Of a stretch of DNA of 64,000 nt, positions 1-8,793 are shown piece by piece (position 1 is the first letter of the stretch; each line of letters starts with the position of its first letter). Below the pieces are notes generated by a model, which worked only from the letters and a program-made list of their open reading frames with translations, was not told the origin of the DNA and did not search any database. The position numbers and the translations under genes are program-made. Origin of the DNA: Bryobacteraceae bacterium (GTDB taxonomy: Bacteria; Acidobacteriota; Terriglobia; Bryobacterales; Bryobacteraceae); assembly GCA_947458745.1 (NCBI GenBank), contig CANGYQ010000001.1, forward strand, positions 248,001 to 312,000, in the 5' to 3' direction.

Positions 1-1467
1 GACCATCACCTCTTGCAAAGCCGCGATCGTGGGGGGAGAGGGTTTGAAGTTGCCAAACCGATAGCCCTCCGCAATCCGCAGCGGCGTCCAGCCGGACTTG
101 TTGGGGCGATTCCAGATCTTGATATCCGCGCCCCGCTGCGCCAGCAGCTTAACGGCCAGCGGATGATTGCGGTAGGCCGCGCCGTGCATGGCGGTTTCGC
201 CATTCTTGTCTACCGCGTTGATGTCGACACCCAAGTCAATCGCCACCTGCAGGGCTTCGACGATCTCGCTTTCGGTACCGGCGTCCTCACCGGGTGAGCG
301 CGTGCCCAATCCGGCGGCGACGATGATGGCATTGGCACCGTCATTGGTTGGGATCTTGGGGTCGGCACCCAGTGCCGCCAGCGTCCGCATCAGTTCGGCA
401 TCACCGGCGCGCGCGGCCATCACAAATGGCGTGGCACCCAAGGTATTCAGACTGGTCAGTCCCAGGCCGACCCGCTTGGTCATGCGGCTGTTGAGGTCGG
501 CGCCCTTGGCCGAGAACTTCTTCACCAGCTCGATGGCGGTCAGGTTGCCTGACCCATCGGGAGCCGGATCATTGTCGCCCAGGCCGGGTTTGCGGACGAT
601 GGTCAGCACATGCAGCGCGGTGTAGCCGGGACCATTAGAGTTGGGGTCCGCCCCGGCATCAAGCAGTACGGCGGCCAGTTCGTAGTTAGCGTTCAACACG
701 GCCAGGATCAGCGCGCTGGACCCCGCACGGGCACCACGCGACGGCGGCTTCTTGCCCGGAGCGATGACGATCGTGTCATTGACGTCGGCCCCAGCTTTCA
801 GCAGTGCCTTCACCGCCGCAATGCGCCCTTCGCGGACTGCAAATAGCAGCGCGTTGTAGCCGGAATCGAGCCGGATCTTCAGATCGGCCCCCGCCTTCAG
901 CAAAGCATCGATGGTCTCGGCGTGGCCTTCGGCCGCCGCCCACATCAGCGCCGTTTGCCCCCGGCCTTCGGTGGCGTTTACCGCGGCTCCGCTCTTGAGC
1001 AACACTTGCACCGCAGCCACCCGGCCCGTGCGCGCGGCCACCATCAGGGGCGTTTCGCCTCCGGGCAGCCGGGCCTCGCGATCGGCCCCTTCATTCAGCA
1101 ATAGCTCCACCATGGGGGCGCTGCCGTTGGTGCACGCCAGCGACAGGGCCGTGACGCCGTAGCGATTGGCGGCCTTCACGTCCGCACCCGCCTCGATCAG
1201 GACTCGCGCCAGGCGCAGGTCGTCCCGTTGCGCCGCCCAATGGAGCGCGGTGGTGCCGTTCGGCTGCGTCTGATTGACGTTCACCCGGCCCGCGATCATT
1301 GCCTCAATGGCGGCGCGATCACCGCGCTGGGCGGCGTCGGCAATGGGTGAATCGGCGGCTGCGGCGTAGGCGAAGGTGATGAGCGCCAGAGTGAAAAGCC
1401 GGAGGGCACACCAGGCAAACGGCGCTTGCGCCGGACGGCGGCTGTCCAGGGGAAGACTCCGCTCCAT
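1..1467 (-). CDS. Ankyrin-repeat protein, secreted, 3' end outside window
   Basis: The minus-strand frame is open from an ATG at 1467 to the left edge, giving 489 visible codons with no stop, so the C-terminus is missing. Residues about 15-40 form a hydrophobic signal peptide ending near AYAAAA. The rest is a run of roughly ten ankyrin repeats of about 33 residues, with recurring cores such as GxTALHWAA, GADVKAAN and GQTALMWAAAEGH. It lies 52 bp downstream of the DUF1552 gene in the same direction, and ankyrin genes in this position are common beside DUF1592/DUF1552 pairs in Acidobacteriota and Planctomycetota. A role as a periplasmic protein-binding scaffold is inference. The family call is firm and the partner is unknown. 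Confidence 0.85.
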   Translation of the reverse strand, partial: MERSLPLDSRRPAQAPFAWCALRLFTLALITFAYAAAADSPIADAAQRGDRAAIEAMIAGRVNVNQTQPNGTTALHWAAQRDDLRLARVLIEAGADVKAANRYGVTALSLACTNGSAPMVELLLNEGADREARLPGGETPLMVAARTGRVAAVQVLLKSGAAVNATEGRGQTALMWAAAEGHAETIDALLKAGADLKIRLDSGYNALLFAVREGRIAAVKALLKAGADVNDTIVIAPGKKPPSRGARAGSSALILAVLNANYELAAVLLDAGADPNSNGPGYTALHVLTIVRKPGLGDNDPAPDGSGNLTAIELVKKFSAKGADLNSRMTKRVGLGLTSLNTLGATPFVMAARAGDAELMRTLAALGADPKIPTNDGANAIIVAAGLGTRSPGEDAGTESEIVEALQVAIDLGVDINAVDKNGETAMHGAAYRNHPLAVKLLAQRGADIKIWNRPNKSGWTPLRIAEGYRFGNFKPSPPTIAALQEVMV

Positions 1468-1519
1468 TCTGTCGCGGCTCGGTACGGGGCAATTTCGGGT
1501 GGAGAGCATCGGGCCCCAG

Positions 1520-2854
1520 CTAGAGCGCCAGCGGCTCCAGCAACTCCTTCACTTTGCCCTTGCTGTCGGCGAACGAGTCGATCTTGACGCCTGCCTTTTC
1601 CAGCAGCGTTAGGTGCAGGTTCGCGAGCGGCGTCGGCTGGGAGTAGCGGATGTGGCGGCCACCCTTCACCCGTTCGCCACCGGCCACCAGGATCGGCAGA
1701 TTGACGTGGTCGTGAATATCGGCGTTGCTCATGCCGCTGCCATAGAGATAAACCGAGTGGTCCAGCAGGTTGCCATCGCCATCGGGGGTGGCTTTCAGCT
1801 TCTTCAAGAACTCGGCGAACAGCGACACGTGGTAGGCATTGATCTTGGCCACCTTGGCCAACTTTTCCGGGTCCCCCGCGTTGTGGGTGAGCGGGTGATG
1901 GGCTTCGGTGACACCTGCTTCGGGATAGGTGCGGGTACTGGTTTCACGCGCCAACTGGAAGGTGATCACACGGGTGACGTCGCCCTGGAAGGCGAGTATC
2001 TGCAGGTCGAACATCAGCCGGGCGTGATCGCCATAAGCGGCCGGGACGCCAACGGGACGGTCGAGATCGGGCAGCCGTGATTCAGCCGACTGCGCTTCTG
2101 CCTTCTGGATGCGGCGCTCCACTTCGCGAACCGTGTCCAAATACTCCTTGACGCGGGAGCGGTCGGCGGCACCCAGCTTGTTCTGCAGGCGGGCAATATC
2201 TTCGCGCACCCAATCGAGGAGGCTGGCTTCTTTCTTCAATTCCGCGCGGCGCTCCTGAGCACTGCCGCCGTCACCGAACAGACGCTCAAACGCCATGCGC
2301 GGATGCGCCTCAGCGGGCAGCGGCGTGGTGGGGGAGGACCAGGAGAGATTGTTCTGGTAGACGCAGGCGTAGCCGTTGTCGCACTGGCCGACGGTGTGCA
2401 GCAGATCCATCGCCAACTCCAGCGACGGCAGCCGCGTGGCTTGGCCGATGTTCTGCGCCGCCACTTGATCGGCCGTGGTGCCCAGGTAGTAGTCCGTGCT
2501 TTCGGTCCACTTCGATGTAGCCGCACTTAGGAAGGCGGCGTTCGAGGTGGCGTGGGTGCCGGGGTAGGCGTTCTTGAGTTCCAGGTTGCCGATGACGGTG
2601 AGCTGATCGATCACGGGTGCCAGCGACTGGAGCGTGGGCGACAGCTGCGTCAGGTCCTTGCCGGGTGGGGTCCATTGCGGCATGTGCGCGCCCATCGGCA
2701 TGTAGACATAGCCCAGCCGCTTCACGGGCTTCAGGGGCGAAGCCGCCAGCGCCGTCATGGAGGGCATCATGGCGTCGAGCAGTGGCAGCGCGAGCGTTGC
2801 GCCAGCGCCGCGCAACAGCGCCCGCCGCGGCAGAGCCTTCTTGGTGATGAACAT
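1520..2854 (-). CDS. DUF1552 domain protein, Tat-type signal
   Basis: A 444-residue protein that matches the DUF1552 family in length and motifs. The N-terminus carries a twin-arginine-like stretch (PRRALLRGAG) followed by ALPLLDAMMP, typical of this family, so export is expected. Conserved features include YVYMPMGAHMPQW after the signal and the C-terminal YLYGSGMSN and NLPILVAGG segments. A GGGAGG ribosome site sits just before the ATG. The start is only 11 bp after the end of the DUF1592 gene, so the two are almost certainly co-transcribed. The biochemical function of DUF1552 is not established; its partner carries heme motifs, which suggests a redox or surface degradation role. Confidence 0.92.
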   Translation of the reverse strand: MFITKKALPRRALLRGAGATLALPLLDAMMPSMTALAASPLKPVKRLGYVYMPMGAHMPQWTPPGKDLTQLSPTLQSLAPVIDQLTVIGNLELKNAYPGTHATSNAAFLSAATSKWTESTDYYLGTTADQVAAQNIGQATRLPSLELAMDLLHTVGQCDNGYACVYQNNLSWSSPTTPLPAEAHPRMAFERLFGDGGSAQERRAELKKEASLLDWVREDIARLQNKLGAADRSRVKEYLDTVREVERRIQKAEAQSAESRLPDLDRPVGVPAAYGDHARLMFDLQILAFQGDVTRVITFQLARETSTRTYPEAGVTEAHHPLTHNAGDPEKLAKVAKINAYHVSLFAEFLKKLKATPDGDGNLLDHSVYLYGSGMSNADIHDHVNLPILVAGGERVKGGRHIRYSQPTPLANLHLTLLEKAGVKIDSFADSKGKVKELLEPLAL

Positions 2855-2865
2855 CTTACCTCCCG

Positions 2866-5217
2866 CTACAAACTACGCCGCATCTGAAATGGGGCACTCC
2901 GGACCACGCCCAAAATGAACGACGAGAACCGGTAATCTTCCGCCGCACTCTGCCGCAACACCTGCCGGATAGCAGGTGCGTCATAGGTCTCGACGCCCCG
3001 GCCCAGCGCGTACGTAATTAGCTTTTCGGCCAGTGCCGACGAAAACATCTCCGGCCGCGCCAGCAGTGCTTGCTGCAATCCGCCAACCCCTACAAATTTA
3101 CTCCCATCCGGCAGCCCGCCGGAGGCGTCAATCCGCACCGCGTCTTCGGTGGCGCGCCAGCGGCCCACCGCGTCGTAGTTTTCCATTGCGAACCCGACCG
3201 GGTCCATCAGCTGGTGGCACCCAAAACAGGCCGGATTCTTACGGTGCTCCGCCAACCGGTCCCGCATGGTCAGCGGCTTGCCGGTACTGGCCTTTTCGCC
3301 CAGCGCCGGAACGGCGGGAGGTGGTGGCGGAGGCGGCACACCCAGGATGTTTTCGAGGATCCATTTGCCGCGCAGCACGGGCGAGGTCCGGGTGGCGTAG
3401 CTGGTGACGGTGAGGATGCTGCCGTGCCGCAGCAGGCCGCCGCGCTGCGATTCGGGCGTCAGTTCAACGCGGCGGAAGTGGCTGCCGTAGACGTAGGGGA
3501 TGCGGTAGTGCTTGGCGAGGCGTTCGTTCAGGAACGTGTAGTTGGCGCGCAGCAGATCGAGCACGCTGCGGTCCTCCGCCATGATGCTTTCAAAGAACAA
3601 CTCCGTTTCGCGGCGGAACGACTGGCGGAGGTTGTCATCGAACCCGGCAAACAAACGCATGTCGGGTAGGATCGAGTTCAGGTTGCGCAGATAGAGCCAT
3701 TGCCCCGCAAAGTTGCTGGCCAGCTGGCGCGACCGTGGATCGGCCAGCATCCGCCGCGCCTGACGCTCCAGCACCTCGGGCTTGGCAAGATCGCCGCGAA
3801 CCGCAGCATCGAGCAACTCATCATCCGGGATGCTGCTCCACAAGAAAAACGAGAGGCGGGAGGCGAGTTCGAGATTGCTGACGCGGTAGGCAGTGCCGGC
3901 CGCGATGCCCTCCGGGTCCCGCTCTACCCGGAAGATGAACTCCGGGCTCACCAGCACAGCCCGGACAGCCATCTCAATGGCATTGTCGAAATCGCCTTCC
4001 GGGCGGGCCTGCCGGAAGAACTTCATCGGAACCGCCACGTCCGTGTCGGTGACCGGGCGCCGGTAGGCACGGCGGGCGAACGTGGACAGTATCCGCGCCG
4101 CACAAGCTTCTTCCTGCGCCACGCTCGACGGACGGCAGACGAACAGGCGCTCACGGCTCGGCGTTTTCCCTGCCCCTTTGGCTTCATACGGCCCGTTGAT
4201 CGAGACCTGGTAGAGCGCGGGCTGCGGGCGCGGGTGACGGTCCATGTTGAAGAACGCCTGGTAGGGTTGGCGCTCTGTTTCCTGCAGCGCGGAGGTCTGC
4301 TTGGGAAAGGCGACGCTCACCGTATGCGGCCCGGCCTTGATGGCCAGCCGCGCCTGCAGGTGTTGATCGGACTGGCTATGGTCTTTGCCCGGCGGCGGTG
4401 GCTCCACGGTGAAAAGCGCCACCCGTTCGCCATCGAGCATCAGTTCCACTTGGTGCTTGGCCGTTAAGCCTTCGACATGCTCGTTGCGGTCCCGCTGGAG
4501 CCGCAGTTGGATCTCGTATTCGGCGTCCACCGGGAACGTGTGTTGCACCACCGCTCCACCGCGCGTGCCCAGCGGCAGATCTTCAAAATGATCTTCCTGC
4601 GTCAGATCGGGGACCAGCGTGACCGTGTCCCCACCTGGGGCCTTCGGCGCAATGCCGATCGCCAACCGGCTGATGCGCCGGGCGGCCCCGAGATAACGTT
4701 CCAGTAGCGTAGGCGACAGAGTCCCCACCGTCACGTTGTCAAAGCCGTGGCTGGCGTCATCCGCCGGCAGCAGCGAGGAGACATCGACATCGAGCGCCAA
4801 CAGATCGCGGATGGCGTTGCGGTACTCCGTGCGGTTCAGCCGCCGGAAGGTATCGGTGCGCCCGGGATTGGGGCTAGCCAACGCCTGCGCGTCGAGCGTC
4901 TTTTCGAGACCGGCCTGAAGCGTCTGATACGTCTGCTCATCCGGCCGCGGCAGCCCTGCCGGAGGCATCGACCGCCCGCGCAACCGCTTGACGACTTTCT
5001 CCCACTCCGCGGGGTGTTGGCCGGCGGGCGCGTTCACGACCGTGTCGAGGGCCAGATTGGCCGCTTTCGATTGCGTGTTGTGACAGCCGAGGCAGTAGCG
5101 CTGAATCGCCGCTTTACCGGGCACACCGCCGCCAGCAGAGGGCGCGGTTTGGGCCGCAAGCGCCAGCGGACAGGCCAGAGCGCACACAACCCCCGAAATT
5201 CTGATCGTGCGGCTCAT
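2866..5217 (-). CDS. DUF1592/DUF1588/DUF1585 cytochrome-like secreted protein
   Basis: A 783-residue exported protein with a signal peptide (about residues 1-22). It has an N-terminal planctomycete-type cytochrome motif CLGCH near residue 42. The usual domain order then follows: DUF1587 (about 105-170), a carbohydrate-binding-like central part, DUF1595 (about 370-430), DUF1592 (about 440-570), DUF1588 (about 590-690) and DUF1585 at the C-terminus. A second CxxCH motif (CFGCH) lies near residue 665 inside DUF1588, so two c-type hemes are possible. It is the first gene of a three-gene unit with the DUF1552 and ankyrin genes. Proteins of this type are thought to act in extracellular or periplasmic electron transfer during polymer breakdown; the substrate is not visible here. 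Confidence 0.93.
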   Translation of the reverse strand: MSRTIRISGVVCALACPLALAAQTAPSAGGGVPGKAAIQRYCLGCHNTQSKAANLALDTVVNAPAGQHPAEWEKVVKRLRGRSMPPAGLPRPDEQTYQTLQAGLEKTLDAQALASPNPGRTDTFRRLNRTEYRNAIRDLLALDVDVSSLLPADDASHGFDNVTVGTLSPTLLERYLGAARRISRLAIGIAPKAPGGDTVTLVPDLTQEDHFEDLPLGTRGGAVVQHTFPVDAEYEIQLRLQRDRNEHVEGLTAKHQVELMLDGERVALFTVEPPPPGKDHSQSDQHLQARLAIKAGPHTVSVAFPKQTSALQETERQPYQAFFNMDRHPRPQPALYQVSINGPYEAKGAGKTPSRERLFVCRPSSVAQEEACAARILSTFARRAYRRPVTDTDVAVPMKFFRQARPEGDFDNAIEMAVRAVLVSPEFIFRVERDPEGIAAGTAYRVSNLELASRLSFFLWSSIPDDELLDAAVRGDLAKPEVLERQARRMLADPRSRQLASNFAGQWLYLRNLNSILPDMRLFAGFDDNLRQSFRRETELFFESIMAEDRSVLDLLRANYTFLNERLAKHYRIPYVYGSHFRRVELTPESQRGGLLRHGSILTVTSYATRTSPVLRGKWILENILGVPPPPPPPAVPALGEKASTGKPLTMRDRLAEHRKNPACFGCHQLMDPVGFAMENYDAVGRWRATEDAVRIDASGGLPDGSKFVGVGGLQQALLARPEMFSSALAEKLITYALGRGVETYDAPAIRQVLRQSAAEDYRFSSFILGVVRSAPFQMRRSL

Positions 5218-5277
5218 GAAGAGGACTATAATCCGTTTGCGGGGCGGGTGGCAAGGGCGTTAGCGCAGGTCGACGCG

Positions 5278-5505
5278 TTAGACCGGCAGGAAACCTACCT
5301 GGCCGACCCACTCCTGGGCGTCGGTGGCCAGCCACACCAGCAATAGCTCGTCGATCGCCGTACCGATTTCGAGGTCCTGGGAAATGATCATCAAGCCTGG
5401 ACTGGACTGCTGGTCAATAGGGCCAGCAAAGTGGCGGGGCATCGTTTTCCGATCATGTGAGACCAGTATGCGGCCCAAGCTAGAAGCGACCCCGACCGCA
5501 GCCGC
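5278..5505 (-). pseudogene. Truncated DUF5615 (PIN-like) gene remnant
   Basis: The reading frame ends with a clear DUF5615 C-terminal half: GRILVSHDRKTMPRHFA, then SPGLMIISQ and EIGTAIDELLL, ending at a stop at 5278. The N-terminal half, which should begin with a conserved (L/F)ADEN motif, is missing. Upstream of about 5505 the sequence turns into protein-kinase homology instead. A TTG at 5478 could start a 66-residue product, but it would lack part of the putative nuclease core. I read this as a truncated remnant. The family is usually found as the toxin-like half of small two-gene modules; no partner is seen. Confidence 0.75.
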
Positions 5506-5510
5506 ACCCC

Positions 5511-5803
5511 CAGCGTTGGCCCTTCAATTTATTCGAGCGCCAGATAGTAAGTTCCATCCACCTCGCCGATCTCTTAGAGATGGCCGATGTTGGGATGGTT
5601 CAGCGCCGAGGCGACTTTAGCTTCCTGCAGGAACCGCTTCAGCCGCCCTTCGTCAGCGGCAAAACTGGGCAGCAGCGTCTTGATGGCGACTCAGGCGGTT
5701 CAGCCGCGTGTCGCGGGCGAGATAGACTTCCCTTATGCCGCCAGAGCCCAGGCGGGACCGAATTTCATAGTGGCCAAGCTGCTGTTGGGGCTCCAAAGTG
5801 ACT
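5511..5803 (-). pseudogene. Ser/Thr protein kinase N-lobe remnant
   Basis: Read on the minus strand, this stretch encodes the N-lobe of a bacterial eukaryotic-like kinase in two frames. First comes [14 protein letters not shown] with [13 protein letters not shown], which is the glycine-rich loop region. After a frameshift near 5690 comes [11 protein letters not shown] with the catalytic lysine, then [17 protein letters not shown]. Two stops follow in place of expected tyrosines, in HL-stop-EIGEVDG and LE-stop-IEGPTL. Homology stops after IEGPTL at about 5511, where the DUF5615 remnant begins. The C-lobe is absent and there is no good start codon, so this is a dead fragment. Family recognition is secure because the motif order is unmistakable. 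Confidence 0.8.
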
Positions 5804-5894
5804 TGATTGAAAGTCTAGCAGTTGGACGGCCTGAGACGCGGCGAAATCAGGGTACGCCGCGGCCCGCCCGGCAGACAATATCGTCCATCTTATC

Positions 5895-6656
5895 CTAGGC
5901 ATAGCGCCCGCTCACATAGGCTCGCGTCCGCTCGTCGGCCGGGTCCTGGAACACCCGCGCGGTCGGTCCGGTTTCGGCTACTTCTCCGTTCAACATGAAG
6001 ACGCAGTCCTGACTGATCCGCTGGGCTTGGACCATATTGTGGGTGACAACGAGAATGGTGTATTCCGAGGCCAAGCGCCGCAACAGGTCCTCCACCGCCA
6101 GCGTTCCAGCAACGTCGAGCGCGGAACACGGCTCGTCCATGAGGATGACGCTGGGCTTCAACGGTAACAGCCGGGCGATGCAAAGTTTTTGCTGCTGATC
6201 GAGCGGCAGTTCGGTGGCCGGATGGTCGAGTTGGTCCTTGACGGTGTTCCATAGACCCACCTCGGTCAAGGCTTGCTCCACCAGTTGCCTGGTCGCCGCC
6301 CGGTCCAACGGACGATGGATGCGCAACCCAAAGGCGACGTTTTCAAAGACCGAAACGGGCAGCGGATTCGGACGTTGGAAAACCATGCCCACGGCTTGGC
6401 GCAGCTCAATCACAGAGACCCCCGGAGCATAAATGTCGTGGCCATGGATCAGGATGGCACCCTGGGTGCGAACGTTGCCGAAACGCTCGTTCATCCGGTT
6501 GAAGCAACGTAGCAACGTAGACTTTCCGCACCCGGAGGGCCCAATCAGGCTGGTGATACGCTGAGCGGCGAATAGGAGAGTGACGTCCTTAAGGGCGTGA
6601 AAGGTACCGTACCAAAGGTGAAGGGCCTGAGTTCGAATCACCACCGGGGAACTCAT
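5895..6656 (-). CDS. pstB: Phosphate ABC transporter ATPase, paralog 1, degenerate signature motif
   Basis: A 253-residue PstB-family ATPase, the normal length. The Walker A motif GPSGCGKST near residue 39, the PstB-typical CFNRMNE, the Q-loop region (GMVFQRPNPLP), Walker B (VILMDEP) and the H-loop (VVTHNMVQAQR) are all intact. The ABC signature, normally LSGGQQQR, reads LPLDQQQK, so the residues that contact the gamma-phosphate of the opposite subunit are lost. The gene overlaps the second pstB by 4 bp, which suggests translational coupling and perhaps a heterodimer. Gene calling by homology is firm. Whether it still works in phosphate import is doubtful, because pstS, pstC and pstA next to it are broken. 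Confidence 0.88.
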   Translation of the reverse strand: MSSPVVIRTQALHLWYGTFHALKDVTLLFAAQRITSLIGPSGCGKSTLLRCFNRMNERFGNVRTQGAILIHGHDIYAPGVSVIELRQAVGMVFQRPNPLPVSVFENVAFGLRIHRPLDRAATRQLVEQALTEVGLWNTVKDQLDHPATELPLDQQQKLCIARLLPLKPSVILMDEPCSALDVAGTLAVEDLLRRLASEYTILVVTHNMVQAQRISQDCVFMLNGEVAETGPTARVFQDPADERTRAYVSGRYA

Positions 6657-7414
6657 CCGAAGGCGCCCCGCACGTAATCGAATGTCTCGCGCCGCTCCGG
6701 TTGAGGTGAGAAGATTTTCGCGGTCGGTCCTACCTCGACAAGATCCCCATTCAGAAGAAACATAGTGTTGGCGGCAATCCGTTGGGCTTGCTGGGTGAGA
6801 TTGGTAGCCATCACGATGGTCATGCGTGACCGTAGTTCGGTGAGCACATCTTCAATGCGCATCGTGGTGACCGAATCGATCGCGATCGAAAACTCATCCA
6901 GACAAAGGACTTCGGGGGAATGGGAAAGAGCCCGGGCGATGGCCAAGCGTTGCTGCTGACCGCCGGACAGCCGAGTACCCAACTCATTCAGGCGATCCTT
7001 CACTTCGTCCCAGAGGGCGGCTTGGCGCAGACATTGTTCTACCAACCCCGCCAGTTCAGTTCCGTCAGCTTGGCCCGCCATGCGGGGCGCGAAAGCCACA
7101 TTATCGAAGACAGTCAAGGGTAGCCCCACCGGCAATGGAGCCACCATACCCACGGTACGCCGCAGTTCGTAGACGTTTCGCACATCGCGCAGTGGCTGGC
7201 CCAATACGGTCACGCTCCCTTCCCAACGGACTCCGGGTGTGAAGTCAACAGTCCGGTTAAACAGACGCAGTAGGGATGTCTTGCCGGACTGCGCCGGTCC
7301 GATGATGGCAAAGATCTCGTTGCGCGGCACGGTGAAGCTGACCTTGTTCAACGCCTGGCGCGATCCGAACCACAGCGACAAGTCGCGCACCTTGATGGCG
7401 GGGGCCGCTACCAC
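6653..7414 (-). CDS. pstB: Phosphate ABC transporter ATPase, paralog 2, H-loop His lost
   Basis: A second 253-residue PstB-like ATPase. Walker A is GPAQSGKT, the signature LSGGQQQR is perfect, and Walker B reads VLCLDEF with Phe in place of the usual Pro after the catalytic Glu. The H-loop position reads ATNLTQQAQ where PstB normally has THNMQQA, so the switch histidine is replaced by Asn. This is the mirror image of paralog 1, which keeps the H-loop and loses the signature. Translation starts at a GTG (7414) that overlaps the stop of the pstA remnant by 7 bp. The ancestral order was evidently pstS-C-A-B-B. Present function is uncertain because no intact permease is encoded here. Confidence 0.86.
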   Translation of the reverse strand: MVAAPAIKVRDLSLWFGSRQALNKVSFTVPRNEIFAIIGPAQSGKTSLLRLFNRTVDFTPGVRWEGSVTVLGQPLRDVRNVYELRRTVGMVAPLPVGLPLTVFDNVAFAPRMAGQADGTELAGLVEQCLRQAALWDEVKDRLNELGTRLSGGQQQRLAIARALSHSPEVLCLDEFSIAIDSVTTMRIEDVLTELRSRMTIVMATNLTQQAQRIAANTMFLLNGDLVEVGPTAKIFSPQPERRETFDYVRGAFG

Positions 7415-7714
7415 TTCTTCCTCGTCCGCAGGTAGACCCGCGCGCCAATCGCGAGCAGATTAATCCCCAGCACGCTGCCCAGCAGCACCACCGCCGTCCC
7501 GTAGGCGACGCTGTCCGGGATACCGGGCACCTGCGTCGAACCCACCTCACAGCTGGCCGGCACCTTCGCGGAAGACAAAGAAGAAAATTCCGAACACGAA
7601 AGCGATGGCGCTTAAGCCACAGGCCCGGATCAACCCCTCGATCAGCACCTCCCGCCACTGTTCCGTTTGGCGGCGCCGGGCGGCAGCCGGATTGGTAGGC
7701 ACCAGGGCGGTCAT
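7408..7714 (-). pseudogene. pstC'-'pstA deletion remnant (phosphate permease)
   Basis: An ATG at 7714 overlaps the pstS stop by 4 bp and opens a 55-codon frame. Its end, LIRACGLSAIAFVFGIFFF then VFREGAGQL, is the first membrane segment of PstC; a TGA follows at 7549-7547. In another frame, from about 7548 to the TAG at 7410-7408, the sequence reads VPGIPDSVAYGTAVV then LGINLLAIGARVYLRTRKKW, the last part of PstA. About 1.5 kb, the rest of pstC and most of pstA, is therefore missing. The flanking overlaps of the old operon are preserved on both sides, which argues for a single clean internal deletion. No functional permease can come from this locus. Confidence 0.85.
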
Positions 7715-8688
7715 GGTTGCTTCACGTCGGCGCCGCCTGCTGAGCCTCGCCGGGCCAAATCGGTTTGCGGGCCGCTGGCTGCAGGAACGTAGCCTGCTTG
7801 GCGCAGCACGGTCTGCCCGGCGGGTGACAGGATCCAGTCAAGATACTCTTTGGTGGCGCCCGTTGGCATTCCGAGGGAGTAAAGATAGAGAGGCCGCGTA
7901 ATGGGGTACGCTCCCGCGGCAACGTTGGCTTCCGTTGGGGCATAGGCCGATTCACCAGAACGGCGAGAGACGCTCAACGTCTTTACTTGGCTGGTCGCGT
8001 AGCCCATTCCGCTATAGCCTATTGCGCCCAGGGCGGTGCCAATCAGCGTGACCACTTCCTTGGAACCACTCAAATCCCGGGTGCCAAGCCGAAAGTCCTG
8101 CGATCTGCCGAGGATGGCGCGACGGAAGTACTGGTAAGTGCCGGAGTTGGATTGCCGGCTGATCAGAATGATCTCCTGCCTGCTGGGCCCCGGTAAGGCC
8201 GCACCTAGCTGATTCCAGGTGAGGATTCGTCCGTTGCGGCCGTAGACCTGAGCCAGTTGCTCCAGACTGATCTCGGAGAGCGGGTTGTCACGATGGACAT
8301 AGACCGCCAAGGCGTCATAGCCGGCGATCCATCCTTGAGGTTCCCAGCCGGTCTTCCGGCGGGCGGCCGCCATTTCCTCTGCTTCTGCGCGACGGCTGCA
8401 ATTCGCCAAGTCCGCCGCACCGTCAATCAAGGCGACGAGGCCCGTCGCGGATCCGCCGCCAGCCACTTCCACCGAAACTGCGGGTTTCACTTGAGTCTAG
8501 GCCTCAGCCCAAGCCTGCGCCGCATTGACGAGCGTATCGGAACCCGCGTTGCGGATCACCAATCGGGCCTGAGAAGGCCCTGTCCTGCAAGACGCGCCTA
8601 GCATAGTCGCCAAGGCCAGCAGGGTGATGGCCAGCCGTGCCGGTATTGGAGAGTAGGCCGGGCTCATTCGTATCAGGTATCGTGACAC
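7711..8688 (-). pseudogene. pstS: pstS, phosphate-binding protein, interrupted by in-frame TAG
   Basis: One minus-strand frame encodes a full-length PstS-like protein except for a single amber codon at 8499-8497. The first part (8688 to 8497) has a lipoprotein-type signal (LALATMLGASC) and the start of the mature domain, VIRNAGSDTLVNAAQAWAEA. After the stop the same frame continues as TQVKPAVSVEVAGGGSATG through GTRDLSGSKEVV and YSGMGYATS, all typical of PstS. A GTG at 8490 could restart translation, but the product would lack its signal peptide and the first phosphate-binding strand. The single nonsense change with no other damage suggests recent inactivation, or suppression or a sequencing error. 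The last 4 bp overlap the pstC remnant. Confidence 0.82.
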
Positions 8689-8793
8689 CTCTAGATTACA
8701 GGCCGATGAAGAGTGGTGCGAGGCGGGGTGACGCTAGGTGCCCCTAGGGCTTTCCGAAACATTGCGGACCAAAGGAAGTTGTTGGGCTACGGT

